Shown here: piece by piece, positions 1-8,737 of the stretch
How positions within the stretch are numbered: the stretch's first letter is position 1
How the letters are laid out: each line of letters starts with the position of its first letter
Assembly: GCA_052170135.1 (NCBI GenBank)
Contig: JBQNBC010000005.1
Location: 40,769 to 104,768 of the forward strand
Direction: 5' to 3'
DNA: 64,000 nt
From: Wolinella sp052170135
GTDB lineage: Bacteria; Campylobacterota; Campylobacteria; Campylobacterales; Helicobacteraceae
Made by a program: the position numbers and the translations under genes
Notes under the pieces: generated by a model
Seen by the model: the letters and a program-made list of their open reading frames with translations, nothing else
Told to the model about the DNA's origin: nothing
The model's database searches: none

Positions 1-371
1 CCATCATAAAGCATAATTGCAGGAAATCGTGGCTTTGTTGCTAAGTTTTGCAAACATTCAATCATCTCAAAATCAAGTCTCTTAAGCCCAAGCACACTGG
101 ATAGCTCTGACTCGCCAGAACTCTTTAAAAACTCATCGTATTCGCGCAAAACTCGCTCGCGTACACCATTTGCTAAAAATACAAACTCTACATTCCACGG
201 AGAATATACATCCGCTTCAGAAGTACTTTTTGCGTATTTACCACTAACACAAGAATCCAGAATCAATGCAGAATTTATACTTGGATTCTTTTTGATCTTA
301 TACATTTTTAACAAGCGCAAAAGCTCATTGTTTGAGTGCTTTGCCTCACTTGGTGCTAGTAGTATTTTCAT
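1..371 (-). CDS. yaaA: YaaA-like (UPF0246/DUF328) protein, 3' end outside window
   Basis: The reverse strand reads from an ATG at 371 into the window edge with no stop, giving 123 residues of the N-terminal part. The protein opens with MKILLAPSEAKH, the typical start of the YaaA/DUF328 family, and reaches an AIMLYDG segment like the family's conserved 'YDG' region just at the edge. A GGAG ribosome site lies seven bases before the ATG. YaaA of E. coli lowers free iron during peroxide stress and binds DNA; the same role here is inferred from family alone. It is divergent from the DUF4149 gene at 436. Confidence 0.75.
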   Translation of the reverse strand, partial: MKILLAPSEAKHSNNELLRLLKMYKIKKNPSINSALILDSCVSGKYAKSTSEADVYSPWNVEFVFLANGVRERVLREYDEFLKSSGESELSSVLGLKRLDFEMIECLQNLATKPRFPAIMLYD

Positions 372-435
372 TTTCGCTCCTTGCGCTCAAGCTCTTTTTG
401 GCTACAATCGAGAAATTTTATCCTAAAGGAATTTC

Positions 436-927
436 ATGTCTTTACATCGTCTGTCAATGTTTTCTACTACATTGTATCTTTGGATTCTTGGCGTTGGTGC
501 TGGCGTTATTATCACACTTGGCATATTTGTAGCACCGGTTATTTTTCGTGCATGGAGCTATCTACCAGAGCTTGGTATCAGCAAATTTGACTCTGGCATT
601 CTCATGACACATATTTTTGTGAATAGTGGCTATTTGCTAAACGTAGTGGCGTTTTTCATCATAGCATTTGAGATTTTGAGCTTCAGATTAGGTATATCGC
701 GCCCTCTTTACATCGTCTTTGGCGGGATTAGCGTGATATCTATTTTTCTCTTTACGCTCTACTACACGCCCTACATTATTGAAGTGCAAAAACTAGGTAC
801 AGAGGCAACTTCAAGTAGTGCGTTTAACTCAATGCACATGCAGTCAGAATGGGTATTTAAAATTCTTCTGTTTACGCTATCTGCACTATTTTTTTCCAGG
901 ATTCTTACACTTCTATGCCGCAAATAG
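436..927 (+). CDS. DUF4149 (TMEM205-like) integral membrane protein
   Basis: A 163-residue protein with about four predicted membrane helices: roughly 10-32, 55-78, 88-106 and 140-158. It shows the compact layout of the DUF4149 family, with an early glycine-rich helix followed by APVIF and a conserved QSEW-like segment before the last helix. AAAGGA lies six bases before the ATG. Function is unknown in the family. Its last 23 bases overlap convergently with the 3' end of addB, so there is no room for an intervening terminator. Confidence 0.7.
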   Translation: MSLHRLSMFSTTLYLWILGVGAGVIITLGIFVAPVIFRAWSYLPELGISKFDSGILMTHIFVNSGYLLNVVAFFIIAFEILSFRLGISRPLYIVFGGISVISIFLFTLYYTPYIIEVQKLGTEATSSSAFNSMHMQSEWVFKILLFTLSALFFSRILTLLCRK

Positions 928-3238
928 CGGTATAGGAGCATAGTCTACATATCTTTTTATCAAGGCAACATTCAAAATTTATCTCATGTGCCTTTAGCTT
1001 CTCCAAATGAGATGGCAAAAGTACGATCTTATCCTCTAAAAGCTTCTCTTCAACCATCTCTCCCTCTAGCACATCATAGTAAAATGCCCTAATTTTGGCA
1101 CTTGCACCCACTTTTTCTCTCAAAGCCAGAGTATAGAGTGCAAACTGAAAATCTGTACTTTTTTCAAGCATCCGCTCACTGTCAGCCTTGACAATACTTT
1201 TGACCTTGTAGTCGATAATAAAATACTCATCACCTACAAGATCAACGCGATCGATGATTGACTTAAACTTAAGCCCATGCACCAAAAACTCTATCGTCTC
1301 TTCTAAAAATAGTGGCTTTACTCCATTTTTAGCCCTAGATTCTTCTATTGCAAAGAATCGACTCATACGCTTTATCACTGCTTCCATTTCAAAAGCAAAA
1401 ATTGGATCATGCTTACTTTTTTCATGTACTATTTTGGCAAACACCGCTGCACGCTTACCAGGTGCAATCACATGCTCAAAACTCGCCTTAAGTGCGTCAT
1501 GCACAAGAATCCCGCGATCTTTTTGCATGACCTCTACATTACGCTCGCTATATTTTCGCACATAGTGATAATAATATCTGCGCTTGCATTCCAAAAATGT
1601 CTTAAGTCTCGTATGTGAGAAAACTTCGCTCGCAACGTTAATCTCGCCAGTAATTTCCTCTAAAAAGTGATTACGCTCTCTTGGTGCTTTTAGCAACGTA
1701 TTTTTGTAGATTTGCGCACCATCTTTTGGCTTGATTCCTAGCTCATGGAGTAGGCGCGATGGCTTTGTATCATCATTTTTGACACAGGCAAGTGCGACCT
1801 CCTGCGCGCTTAAAAATAGTGATAAATAGTAATGCTTTTGTAGATTCTCGCGCTCTATGCGAGTGGGTAGACCACATCGCTTGCGTATAGTTGAGTTCAA
1901 AAAAATATCTTTGTCACTTGGCTTGGGTATAAGTCCCTCATTGAAATCAACCACAACAATATGCGAAAGTTCAATCCCTCTAGTCTCCAGCACCCCTAGC
2001 ACACGTATCCTACCACCACCTACATCGTCTATCTTTGTGTGTAAAAATATACGCAAGACAAGCTCCACAATCTCATGCGCCGCACGAGAATCTAGCTCAT
2101 CTCTAAGCGGTGATAACAGCACTATCGCTTCACCAAAGAGATTCGATTCTTCACTTAGTCCCATCTTGTCAAACTCATCTTTAAGCCAATAAAGAGAATC
2201 TATCCCCCTCGGAGGAATCTCAAACAAGCTCGTAGATCTATGGCTCTCAAGCTCATCTCGCTTCTGCTTTATACGCTTATATATTTGGCTGTTTTTGGGC
2301 GATTCTCCCATGGCATAGTTGAGATTCCTCTCTTTATCAAAAAGACGCAAATAGTCGCTAAAATCCTCGCTCGGCAAAACAATAGCTATGCTCTCTGGCG
2401 ATACGCCCTCACCTACCCATGCATGGACGCGCTCTAGTGCCAAAGAAGCCTGTGAAAGCCTATCATCAAAGCAAAAAGCTTCTATTCTCGCATGTTCTCT
2501 TAGTTCTTTTTTTAAAAGTATCTCGCGTCCATTCCAGCGCATCTCGTAGAGATAGCCACTCTCACATTCTGGTAAAATGCCTAGCCTTTGGTAATAACTA
2601 ACATTGTATCTATCCACTTCAAAAGTAGCTATGACATCTACAATCTCACAAACCCTATCAAGAATCGAAATCTCTTGATGGCTCAAAAATCCATCAATAC
2701 GGAATATAATCTGGTTAAACCTACGTAAAAACTCCTCATAAAGACTAAAATACAAACTAGTCTTATCGACAAATCCTCTCTTTTCTAGCTCGACTTCATA
2801 TGCCTCTTTCAGACGCTTTAAAAGTGCCAAGTGATCGTCATACTCAGCATACGTATCAGCACCCGATAGAGAATCAATCGTGACATTTGATGAGGCTAAC
2901 TCATCAAAAAACGTGAGGAAAAATGAAGAGTGTTCGAGAAATGCAAGGAAGTTTTGCTCAAAGCCGAGCTTCTCTACTTCTACATTCGACACAGCAAGAG
3001 AAAGCATTATAGGGCGCATAGAATCTGGCAAAAGACGTAGATTTGGATATATCTTTACTGTTTTTAAAAAAGAAGCAAAAGTCATCGCTTGTGGCAAGAA
3101 TCCATCCCCAAGCCCTTGATAAAAGCTCTGCAATGCCCTACCACTTGAGAATAGGTATAGTGTAGATTCCTCGAACCTTGCCCCTTTTTTGGTGGCTTGT
3201 GGCTCATTTATCATGGATTCTTGAATAGATTTTTGCAT
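905..3238 (-). CDS. addB: AddB-like helicase/PD-(D/E)XK nuclease
   Basis: A 777-residue protein close to the length of Helicobacter AddB. AddAB processes double-strand breaks for RecA recombination. In the middle is a UvrD-like helicase segment (VLETRGIELSHIVVVDFNEG, around residues 410-430). The C-terminal third has a RecB-type nuclease: an FLECKRRYYYHY segment, a DRVDLV...IIDYK active-site pattern, and a final cysteine cluster (CCLDKKIC...CSYTAIC) that in AddB ligates an iron-sulphur cluster together with an upstream cysteine. No Walker A is obvious at the N-terminus, as expected for AddB rather than AddA. The start lies two bases after the tkt stop, so the two are probably cotranscribed. 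AddA is not in the window. Confidence 0.85.
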   Translation of the reverse strand: MQKSIQESMINEPQATKKGARFEESTLYLFSSGRALQSFYQGLGDGFLPQAMTFASFLKTVKIYPNLRLLPDSMRPIMLSLAVSNVEVEKLGFEQNFLAFLEHSSFFLTFFDELASSNVTIDSLSGADTYAEYDDHLALLKRLKEAYEVELEKRGFVDKTSLYFSLYEEFLRRFNQIIFRIDGFLSHQEISILDRVCEIVDVIATFEVDRYNVSYYQRLGILPECESGYLYEMRWNGREILLKKELREHARIEAFCFDDRLSQASLALERVHAWVGEGVSPESIAIVLPSEDFSDYLRLFDKERNLNYAMGESPKNSQIYKRIKQKRDELESHRSTSLFEIPPRGIDSLYWLKDEFDKMGLSEESNLFGEAIVLLSPLRDELDSRAAHEIVELVLRIFLHTKIDDVGGGRIRVLGVLETRGIELSHIVVVDFNEGLIPKPSDKDIFLNSTIRKRCGLPTRIERENLQKHYYLSLFLSAQEVALACVKNDDTKPSRLLHELGIKPKDGAQIYKNTLLKAPRERNHFLEEITGEINVASEVFSHTRLKTFLECKRRYYYHYVRKYSERNVEVMQKDRGILVHDALKASFEHVIAPGKRAAVFAKIVHEKSKHDPIFAFEMEAVIKRMSRFFAIEESRAKNGVKPLFLEETIEFLVHGLKFKSIIDRVDLVGDEYFIIDYKVKSIVKADSERMLEKSTDFQFALYTLALREKVGASAKIRAFYYDVLEGEMVEEKLLEDKIVLLPSHLEKLKAHEINFECCLDKKICRLCSYTAICGIEV

Positions 3239-3240
3239 AC

Positions 3241-5187
3241 CTATCGACCCAGGAGTGCTTTTGCCCTTTTTACAACATTTGCACTACTAAAGCCAAAAAC
3301 ATCAAATAGCTTGCTAGCTGGTGCAGACGCTCCAAAGCTACTCATACAAGCTACATCATCGGCGAAGCGATACCACTCCAAGCCCCTAGATGCCTCTATC
3401 GCTAGCACTTTTTTAGAGCCAAAGAGAGAATCAATATAGCATTTATCCTGCTCAATCAACAAATCAAAGCATGGTACACTTACAACATTTGCGATAATTC
3501 CATCGCTCTTTAGGAGCTTTGCTGCCTCCATCGCAAGTGACACTTCGCTACCACTAGCAAGCAGCACTATCTCCGCATCACTCTGCTCTAAAAGCGTATA
3601 TCCGCCACGACTAACATCAGGAATCCCAGCCATCACTGGTAGATTCTGTCTCGACAGGACAAAAGCGCAAGGAGCATTAATATTGAGTGCTTTTTGCCAA
3701 CAAGCAATATTCTCATTCGCATCTGCCGGACGAAATACATAGAGATTTGGCATCGCACGAAAATGGCTTAGTTGCTCAATAGGCTGATGTGTCGCTCCAT
3801 CTTCTCCTACGCCAATAGAATCATGAGTCCAAATATAGTAGCACTTCGTACGCATAATCGAAGCAACACGCACGGCTGGAGATAAATAGTCGCTAAATAC
3901 AAAAAATGTCGCGCAAAAAGGCATAAAAAGTCCATAGTTTGCGATTGCATTATTTATCGCAGCCATAGAATGCTCCCTGATTCCAAAGTGGAAATTTTTG
4001 CCATTCGGGAAGTCACCGGCACCTTTTAGCTCTGTGTTATTTGATGGAGCTAGATCAGCACTACCACCAATAAAACCAGGAATCGCACGCGAAATAGCAT
4101 TAAGAATCTCACCATTGCTACTACGTGTGGCAAGTGGCTTATCAGTAGCAAACTCAGGAAATTTAATCGCACTAAAATCTGGATTTAGCAGAGAATCAAG
4201 CAATTCACTCTTCTCTTTTGGCGCACGAGCTAGCAGCTTATTCCACTCATTTTCCGCCATTTCACCAATTTCAAGTGCATTACGGAATCGAATTAGCGCA
4301 GCCTCTGGGATCGCAAACTTCACATCTGGATCAAAGCCTCTAGCTTCCTTGGATACGCGTATCTCCTCCTCGCCTAGTGGAGCACCGTGTGTCTTAGCAT
4401 AGCCGGCTAGATTCTTGCTACCTTGTGCAATTACTGTTTTGGCGATAATCAGTGTCGGCTTTGTCGCACTTTTTGCCAATTCCAAAGCACTATTTATAGC
4501 GTCAAAATCATGCCCATCGACTTCGCTTACACTCCATCCTTGTGCAAGGAATCGCACACCAATATCTTCACTAAATGCAACTTTTAACGATCCCTCGATT
4601 GTTATATTGTTAGAGTCATAGATTAAGATTAGATTGTTTAGATTATGGTGTCCTGCGAGCGAACAGGCTTCATAGCTAATCCCCTCCTCTAGGTCGCCAT
4701 CACCACATAGACAATATACTTTATGATCGATTAATGTCGATTCTTTACTATTTAGGAGGCTTGCCGCATATTTGCTCGCCATAGCAAAACCAACGGCATT
4801 TGCCACTCCTTGTCCTAAAGGACCGGTTGTTATCTCGATTCCTTTAGTGTGCCCAAACTCTGGATGCCCTGGTGTTTTTGAACCAAATTGTCTAAAGTTT
4901 TTCAGCTCTTCTAGTGATAACTCATATCCCCAAAGATGAAGTAGTGAATATATCATTGCACTAGTGTGACCGCCACTAAAAACTATCCTATCGCGGTTAA
5001 GCCATTTTGGATTCTTTGGAGAGTGGCGTAAATGAAGGCTTAGCACGCTCACTACGTCAGCTAGCCCCATTGGAGCACCTGGATGCCCGCTATTTGCAGC
5101 TTGCACCATGTCAGCAGAAAGGAATCGAACCGTATCAGACATAATCCTCAAATCTGACAGATCGTCAGAGTTAAATTGCACTCTCAT
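3241..5187 (-). CDS. tkt: transketolase
   Basis: A full-length transketolase of 648 residues that moves two-carbon units between sugar phosphates in the non-oxidative pentose phosphate pathway. Visible signatures are the N-terminal ANSGHPGAPMG, the thiamine-diphosphate motif GDGDLEEG...NN, and the pyrimidine-domain segment around FGIREHSMAAI. The reading frame stays open upstream to 5286. I chose the ATG at 5187 because the resulting N-terminus (NSDDLSDLRIMSDTVRFL) matches the layout of Helicobacter transketolases; the next ATG, at 5142, has a better AGGA site and is the alternative. The chosen start overlaps the PII gene by 17 bases, which suggests coupling. Confidence 0.93.
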   Translation of the reverse strand: MRVQFNSDDLSDLRIMSDTVRFLSADMVQAANSGHPGAPMGLADVVSVLSLHLRHSPKNPKWLNRDRIVFSGGHTSAMIYSLLHLWGYELSLEELKNFRQFGSKTPGHPEFGHTKGIEITTGPLGQGVANAVGFAMASKYAASLLNSKESTLIDHKVYCLCGDGDLEEGISYEACSLAGHHNLNNLILIYDSNNITIEGSLKVAFSEDIGVRFLAQGWSVSEVDGHDFDAINSALELAKSATKPTLIIAKTVIAQGSKNLAGYAKTHGAPLGEEEIRVSKEARGFDPDVKFAIPEAALIRFRNALEIGEMAENEWNKLLARAPKEKSELLDSLLNPDFSAIKFPEFATDKPLATRSSNGEILNAISRAIPGFIGGSADLAPSNNTELKGAGDFPNGKNFHFGIREHSMAAINNAIANYGLFMPFCATFFVFSDYLSPAVRVASIMRTKCYYIWTHDSIGVGEDGATHQPIEQLSHFRAMPNLYVFRPADANENIACWQKALNINAPCAFVLSRQNLPVMAGIPDVSRGGYTLLEQSDAEIVLLASGSEVSLAMEAAKLLKSDGIIANVVSVPCFDLLIEQDKCYIDSLFGSKKVLAIEASRGLEWYRFADDVACMSSFGASAPASKLFDVFGFSSANVVKRAKALLGR

Positions 5188-5509
5188 CACTCTCGCCTGT
5201 GCGTATTCTAACGGCCTTATCAATAGTTGAGACAAAAATCTTGCCATCTCCGATTTTGCCTGTTCTAGCACTCTTGATAATAGCATCTACCACGCTATTC
5301 TCCTCTGCATCTTTTACGATGACTTCGATTTTTAGCTTTGGTATAAAATCCACCGTAAAATCAGTCGATACCTGCCCTTCGACATGACCTTTTTGCCGTC
5401 CATATCCTCTCACTTCGCTCACTGTCATGCCGCTGATTCCACACGCTAAGAGCGCATTTGCCACCTCTTCAAGTTTAAATGGCTTAATCACTGCCTCAAT
5501 CTTCTTCAT
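5171..5509 (-). CDS. glnB: PII nitrogen-regulatory protein with a Tyr51-less T-loop
   Basis: A 112-residue GlnB/GlnK-family protein, the normal length. PII proteins sense 2-oxoglutarate and ATP/ADP and control ammonium uptake and glutamine synthetase. The core is standard: MKKIEAVIKPFKLEEV, GYGRQKGH, and the C-terminal TGKIGDGKIFV and RIRTGE. The T-loop, however, reads HVEGQVSTDFTVDF where the usual sequence is HTELYRGAEYxVDF. The uridylylated Tyr51 is Phe and Tyr46 is Gln. The in-frame GTG six bases upstream sits on top of the AAGGAG, so the ATG at 5509, five bases past it, is the start. It is followed by tkt and not by amtB or glnA. Confidence 0.93.
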   Translation of the reverse strand: MKKIEAVIKPFKLEEVANALLACGISGMTVSEVRGYGRQKGHVEGQVSTDFTVDFIPKLKIEVIVKDAEENSVVDAIIKSARTGKIGDGKIFVSTIDKAVRIRTGESDESAI

Positions 5510-5625
5510 CGCCACTCCTTAGAACTAAATTGGGAGGAAGCTTACCCGATTCTTTATTATTAGAAACTTTTAACGAATAACAAAGTAGCATTTGCGCCTC
5601 TAATCCAAAAGACTAAAGGATTCCA

Positions 5626-6894
5626 ATGGGGCAGACCCTAACTGAAAAAATATTCTCCGCCCACGCAGGACGTGATACAAAAGCAGGTGAAATCGTAGAG
5701 TCGCCAATAGACATGGTCATTGGAAATGACATCACAACTCCTCTTTCAATTCGCGCATTTGAAGAGAGTGGCGCGACAAAGCTCGCAAATTCAGATGGTT
5801 TCTGCATTGTTATGGATCACTTCATCCCAGCCAAAGATATCGCTAGCGCAAACCAAGCAAGAATCAGTCGCGACTTTGCTAAAAAACACGCTCTAAAAAA
5901 CTACTTTGACGAACGCGACATGGGTATTGAGCATGCTCTACTACCTGAAAAAGGGCTAGTCCTTCCAGGCGATGTCATCATCGGTGCTGATTCCCACACT
6001 TGCACACATGGTGCGCTTGGAGCATTCTCCACAGGTATGGGTAGTACCGACCTAGCCTATGCGATGATAACTGGTAAAAACTGGTTTAAGGTACCAGAAT
6101 CTATACGTGTTATGTTTCGCGGTAAGCCAGCCAAGCACATCTATGGCAAAGACTTAATCCTAGAGATAATCAGAAGAATCGGTGTAGATGGCGCGCTTTA
6201 TCGTGCGCTTGAATTCCAAGGTGATTCAATTCCATATCTCAGCATGGATGATCGATTCTCGCTTTGCAACATGGCCATCGAGGCTGGTGCAAAAAATGGA
6301 ATCGTAGCAGCAGACGATGTTACACGGGCATTTCTATCCTCGCGAAAATCACTCCGAGCAGAGCCAAAATACTATCAAGCAGACACAGATGCAACATATG
6401 TCCAGACTATAGAAATAGATGTAGAAAAACTAGAGCCAGTCATTGCCTATCCATTCCTACCGAGCAATGGCAAAAGCGTCTCTCAAGCCGTCAAAGATGA
6501 CCTCAAAATCGACCAAGCATTCATCGGCAGCTGCACAAACGGGCGTCTAAGCGACCTAAGAATCGCTGCCTCGATTCTTAAAGGTAAGCGCGTGCATCCT
6601 GACGTGCGACTAATTATCACACCAGGCACACAGCAGATCTACAAAGATGCGCAAAAAGAAGGACTAGTTGATATATTGCTTGATGCTGGCGCGCTAATTA
6701 GCAACCCAACCTGTGGTGCATGCCTAGGAGGCTACATGGGAATCTTGGGCGACAACGAACGTTGCGTTTCAACTACAAATAGGAATTTTGTCGGACGTAT
6801 GGGTGCACGCAACTCGGAGGTATATCTCGCAAACTCCGCTGTAGCAGCGGCTAGCGCATTAAAAGGCAAAATCACCGATCCACGTGAAATGTAA
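5626..6894 (+). CDS. leuC: 3-isopropylmalate dehydratase large subunit
   Basis: A 422-residue aconitase-superfamily protein that isomerises 2- to 3-isopropylmalate in leucine synthesis, working with LeuD. The length and sequence fit the short, HACN-type LeuC of Campylobacterota rather than the 470-residue enterobacterial form. The three [4Fe-4S] ligands are present: Cys in GSCTNGRLSDLR (about residue 303) and two in NPTCGACLGG (about 364 and 367). The substrate motif GADSHTCTHGALG is also clear. leuA, leuB and leuD are not adjacent; gatC follows 17 bases later, an unusual partner. The gene is divergent from glnB across a 116-base spacer that must hold both promoters. Confidence 0.93.
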   Translation: MGQTLTEKIFSAHAGRDTKAGEIVESPIDMVIGNDITTPLSIRAFEESGATKLANSDGFCIVMDHFIPAKDIASANQARISRDFAKKHALKNYFDERDMGIEHALLPEKGLVLPGDVIIGADSHTCTHGALGAFSTGMGSTDLAYAMITGKNWFKVPESIRVMFRGKPAKHIYGKDLILEIIRRIGVDGALYRALEFQGDSIPYLSMDDRFSLCNMAIEAGAKNGIVAADDVTRAFLSSRKSLRAEPKYYQADTDATYVQTIEIDVEKLEPVIAYPFLPSNGKSVSQAVKDDLKIDQAFIGSCTNGRLSDLRIAASILKGKRVHPDVRLIITPGTQQIYKDAQKEGLVDILLDAGALISNPTCGACLGGYMGILGDNERCVSTTNRNFVGRMGARNSEVYLANSAVAAASALKGKITDPREM

Positions 6895-6911
6895 AAACAA
6901 AAGGAGCAAAA

Positions 6912-7202
6912 ATGCAAATAGATGATAAACTTCTCTCTCGCCTAGAGACGCTAGCAATGATAAAAGTACCAGAAGACAAGAAAGAATCGATAAAAGCAGA
7001 ACTAGGTGAAGTCGTGAGTTTTGTGGAAAATCTAAATTCGCTTAATGTTGAAAACCTCAAGGCGAGCATCGGCGCAATCGAAGGCAAAACCCCCATGAGA
7101 GACGATGTGCCAAGCGTTGATTCCTCAATCCCGAGCGAGATACTAAAACATGCTCCAAATAGCGCAGAAGGCTACTTTATCGTGCCAAAGATTATTGAGT
7201 AG
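6912..7202 (+). CDS. gatC: Asp/Glu-tRNA amidotransferase subunit C
   Basis: A 96-residue GatC, the small subunit that stabilises the GatA-GatB complex converting Glu-tRNA(Gln) to Gln-tRNA(Gln), and Asp-tRNA(Asn) where needed. The family pattern is visible: an N-terminal LSRLETLAMIKVPE helix and a C-terminal MRDDVP...HAPNSAEGYFIVPKIIE segment. AAGGAG lies seven bases before the ATG. It is only 17 bases after leuC, so the two share a transcript. gatA and gatB are not in the window. Confidence 0.92.
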   Translation: MQIDDKLLSRLETLAMIKVPEDKKESIKAELGEVVSFVENLNSLNVENLKASIGAIEGKTPMRDDVPSVDSSIPSEILKHAPNSAEGYFIVPKIIE

Positions 7203-7242
7203 TGCTTTTTAAAGAACTACAAGTAGTTGCCACCAAAAATCA

Positions 7243-7272
7243 AGAATCTAGCCTCCCTTTTGGCTGGATTCT
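7243..7272 (+). terminator. inverted AGAATC repeat after gatC
   Basis: The left arm AGAATCTAGCC (7243-7253) pairs with the right arm GGCTGGATTCT (7262-7272) across an eight-base loop. This is an 11-bp stem with one T-G wobble. It has no clear T-tract downstream, so strong intrinsic termination is uncertain. The outer six pairs are one copy each of the over-represented hexamer AGAATC and its complement. Confidence 0.5.
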
Positions 7273-7357
7273 CCATCTACTAGAGGTATTTTATCCGATT
7301 TCTCAACGCAAAAGCGATAGAGCGATTCTCAAAAATATATAAAATTAAGGCAACAGC

Positions 7358-8053
7358 ATGTCTGATTTGCAAAAAATTAAAATCGAAGAATCATGGAAAG
7401 AGGCTTTAAAAGATGAGTTTGACAAGCCCTATTTTGCGACACTTCGCGCGCGATACGTGGAGGCACTAAAGAGTGCTAGAGCGCGTGGAAGCGACATATA
7501 TCCACCCGTATCACTGCTTTTTAACGCCTTTAATCTCACGCCATTTAATTCCGTAAAAGTGGTGATTATCGGGCAAGACCCATATCACGGGGAGAATCAG
7601 GCAATGGGTTTGTGCTTCTCCGTGCCGCGCGGCACGCTACTACCACCATCGCTAAAAAATATCTACAAAGAGCTTGAGCGCGACCTAGGCATCAAACCCG
7701 CGACGCATGGCGACCTAACTAGCTGGGCGCAACAAGGGGTATTTATGCTAAATTCAATCTTAAGTGTAGAATCCGGTAAAGCTGGCTCGCATAAGGACTT
7801 TGGCTGGCAGAAATTCACAGATGCCGCTATTAGTGCATTATCAGAGCATAAACATGGTGTTATTTTCCTTCTTTGGGGTAATTACGCTAAGGAGAAAAAA
7901 TCACTCATAAATTCTTTAAAACACACGATTTTAGAAGCAGCACACCCTTCGCCTTTAGCTGGGAATCGCTTTGCTGGTTGCGCTCATTTTTCACGCACAA
8001 ATAAGATTCTTAAAACTAATGGACAAAAGGAGATAGATTGGCAACTGAAATAA
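7358..8053 (+). CDS. ung: uracil-DNA glycosylase, family 1
   Basis: A 231-residue Ung that removes uracil from DNA. The water-activating motif GQDPYHG lies near residue 77. The uracil-binding Asn is in the FMLNSILSVE segment, and the DNA-intercalation motif is AAHPSPLAG near residue 203. Family length is about 220-235. The start ATG at 7358 has AAGG eight bases upstream. Its last 16 bases overlap the following prepilin-like gene, which has its own strong ribosome site inside ung. Confidence 0.96.
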   Translation: MSDLQKIKIEESWKEALKDEFDKPYFATLRARYVEALKSARARGSDIYPPVSLLFNAFNLTPFNSVKVVIIGQDPYHGENQAMGLCFSVPRGTLLPPSLKNIYKELERDLGIKPATHGDLTSWAQQGVFMLNSILSVESGKAGSHKDFGWQKFTDAAISALSEHKHGVIFLLWGNYAKEKKSLINSLKHTILEAAHPSPLAGNRFAGCAHFSRTNKILKTNGQKEIDWQLK

Positions 8054-8721
8054 ATTCTAGCTTTGTCACTTCTGCAAACAAGAAAGCTATAGAATCCAAA
8101 AAACTAGCCACAGTCGCCCATACTATCTTTGACGGAATATTTTCAGATTATTGCACTAGCAAGCGTAATAATTCACGTAGTGGTTTTACCATGCTAGAGC
8201 TAGTTTTTATCATCGTAATTCTCGGGATTCTCACTTCTATCGCGGTACCAAAGATGGTAGCTAATCGCGACGATGCAATCTATGCTACATATGCAGCTGA
8301 TTTAGATACTTTCGCGCGCGCACTCCCTGCTAGCTACATGGCAAAAGAGAAAATTGATAATTTTCACGATGTCGTTACATATTCAAAAGAGAGATGGTTC
8401 CCCGCAACACAAAATCCATGGATACGCCCAGAAGGCGTAAATGCAAAGTGCGAGCTCACTCTAGTCAGCAAGCTAGCTCTAAGCAAAAGCACACAAAACG
8501 AAAACGATCACTGCATTATTGTGTGTATCTTTAGTGGGACAGACAAGAAACGTAAACTCGCCATAGCTCCAAGTATTTTTGGCGGACGAAATACGCCTGG
8601 TACAGGAGGATGCGTTCCGCTTTATGAGCGTCTTGGTTGGAGCGGACACGATGATACAAACTACAACTGGACTATTCCTCATCAGCGGATAATTCCACTT
8701 GAGGGTGCATCAATCAAATGA
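8038..8721 (+). CDS. type IV prepilin / pseudopilin-like protein
   Basis: A 227-residue protein with a class III signal: SG^FTMLELVFIIVILGIL. The prepilin peptidase site lies after Gly49, Glu is at +5, and a long hydrophobic helix follows. The C-terminal part carries cysteines that may form a disulphide, as in pseudopilins of competence or type II secretion machinery. The only in-frame start is a TTG at 8038, supported by AAGGAG five bases upstream. This gives an unusually long 49-residue leader; most leaders are 6-30. In Campylobacterota such pseudopilins are linked to DNA uptake, but no other competence gene is adjacent, so that role is inference. Confidence 0.8.
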   Translation: MATEINSSFVTSANKKAIESKKLATVAHTIFDGIFSDYCTSKRNNSRSGFTMLELVFIIVILGILTSIAVPKMVANRDDAIYATYAADLDTFARALPASYMAKEKIDNFHDVVTYSKERWFPATQNPWIRPEGVNAKCELTLVSKLALSKSTQNENDHCIIVCIFSGTDKKRKLAIAPSIFGGRNTPGTGGCVPLYERLGWSGHDDTNYNWTIPHQRIIPLEGASIK

Positions 8722-8737
8722 TGCGCAAACTGAGTGA

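Noticed and set aside
5142..5286. N-terminal extension of transketolase to 5286
   Set aside because: The extra sequence overlaps most of the PII gene in another frame and has no family resemblance; the ATG at 5187 or 5142 is more natural.
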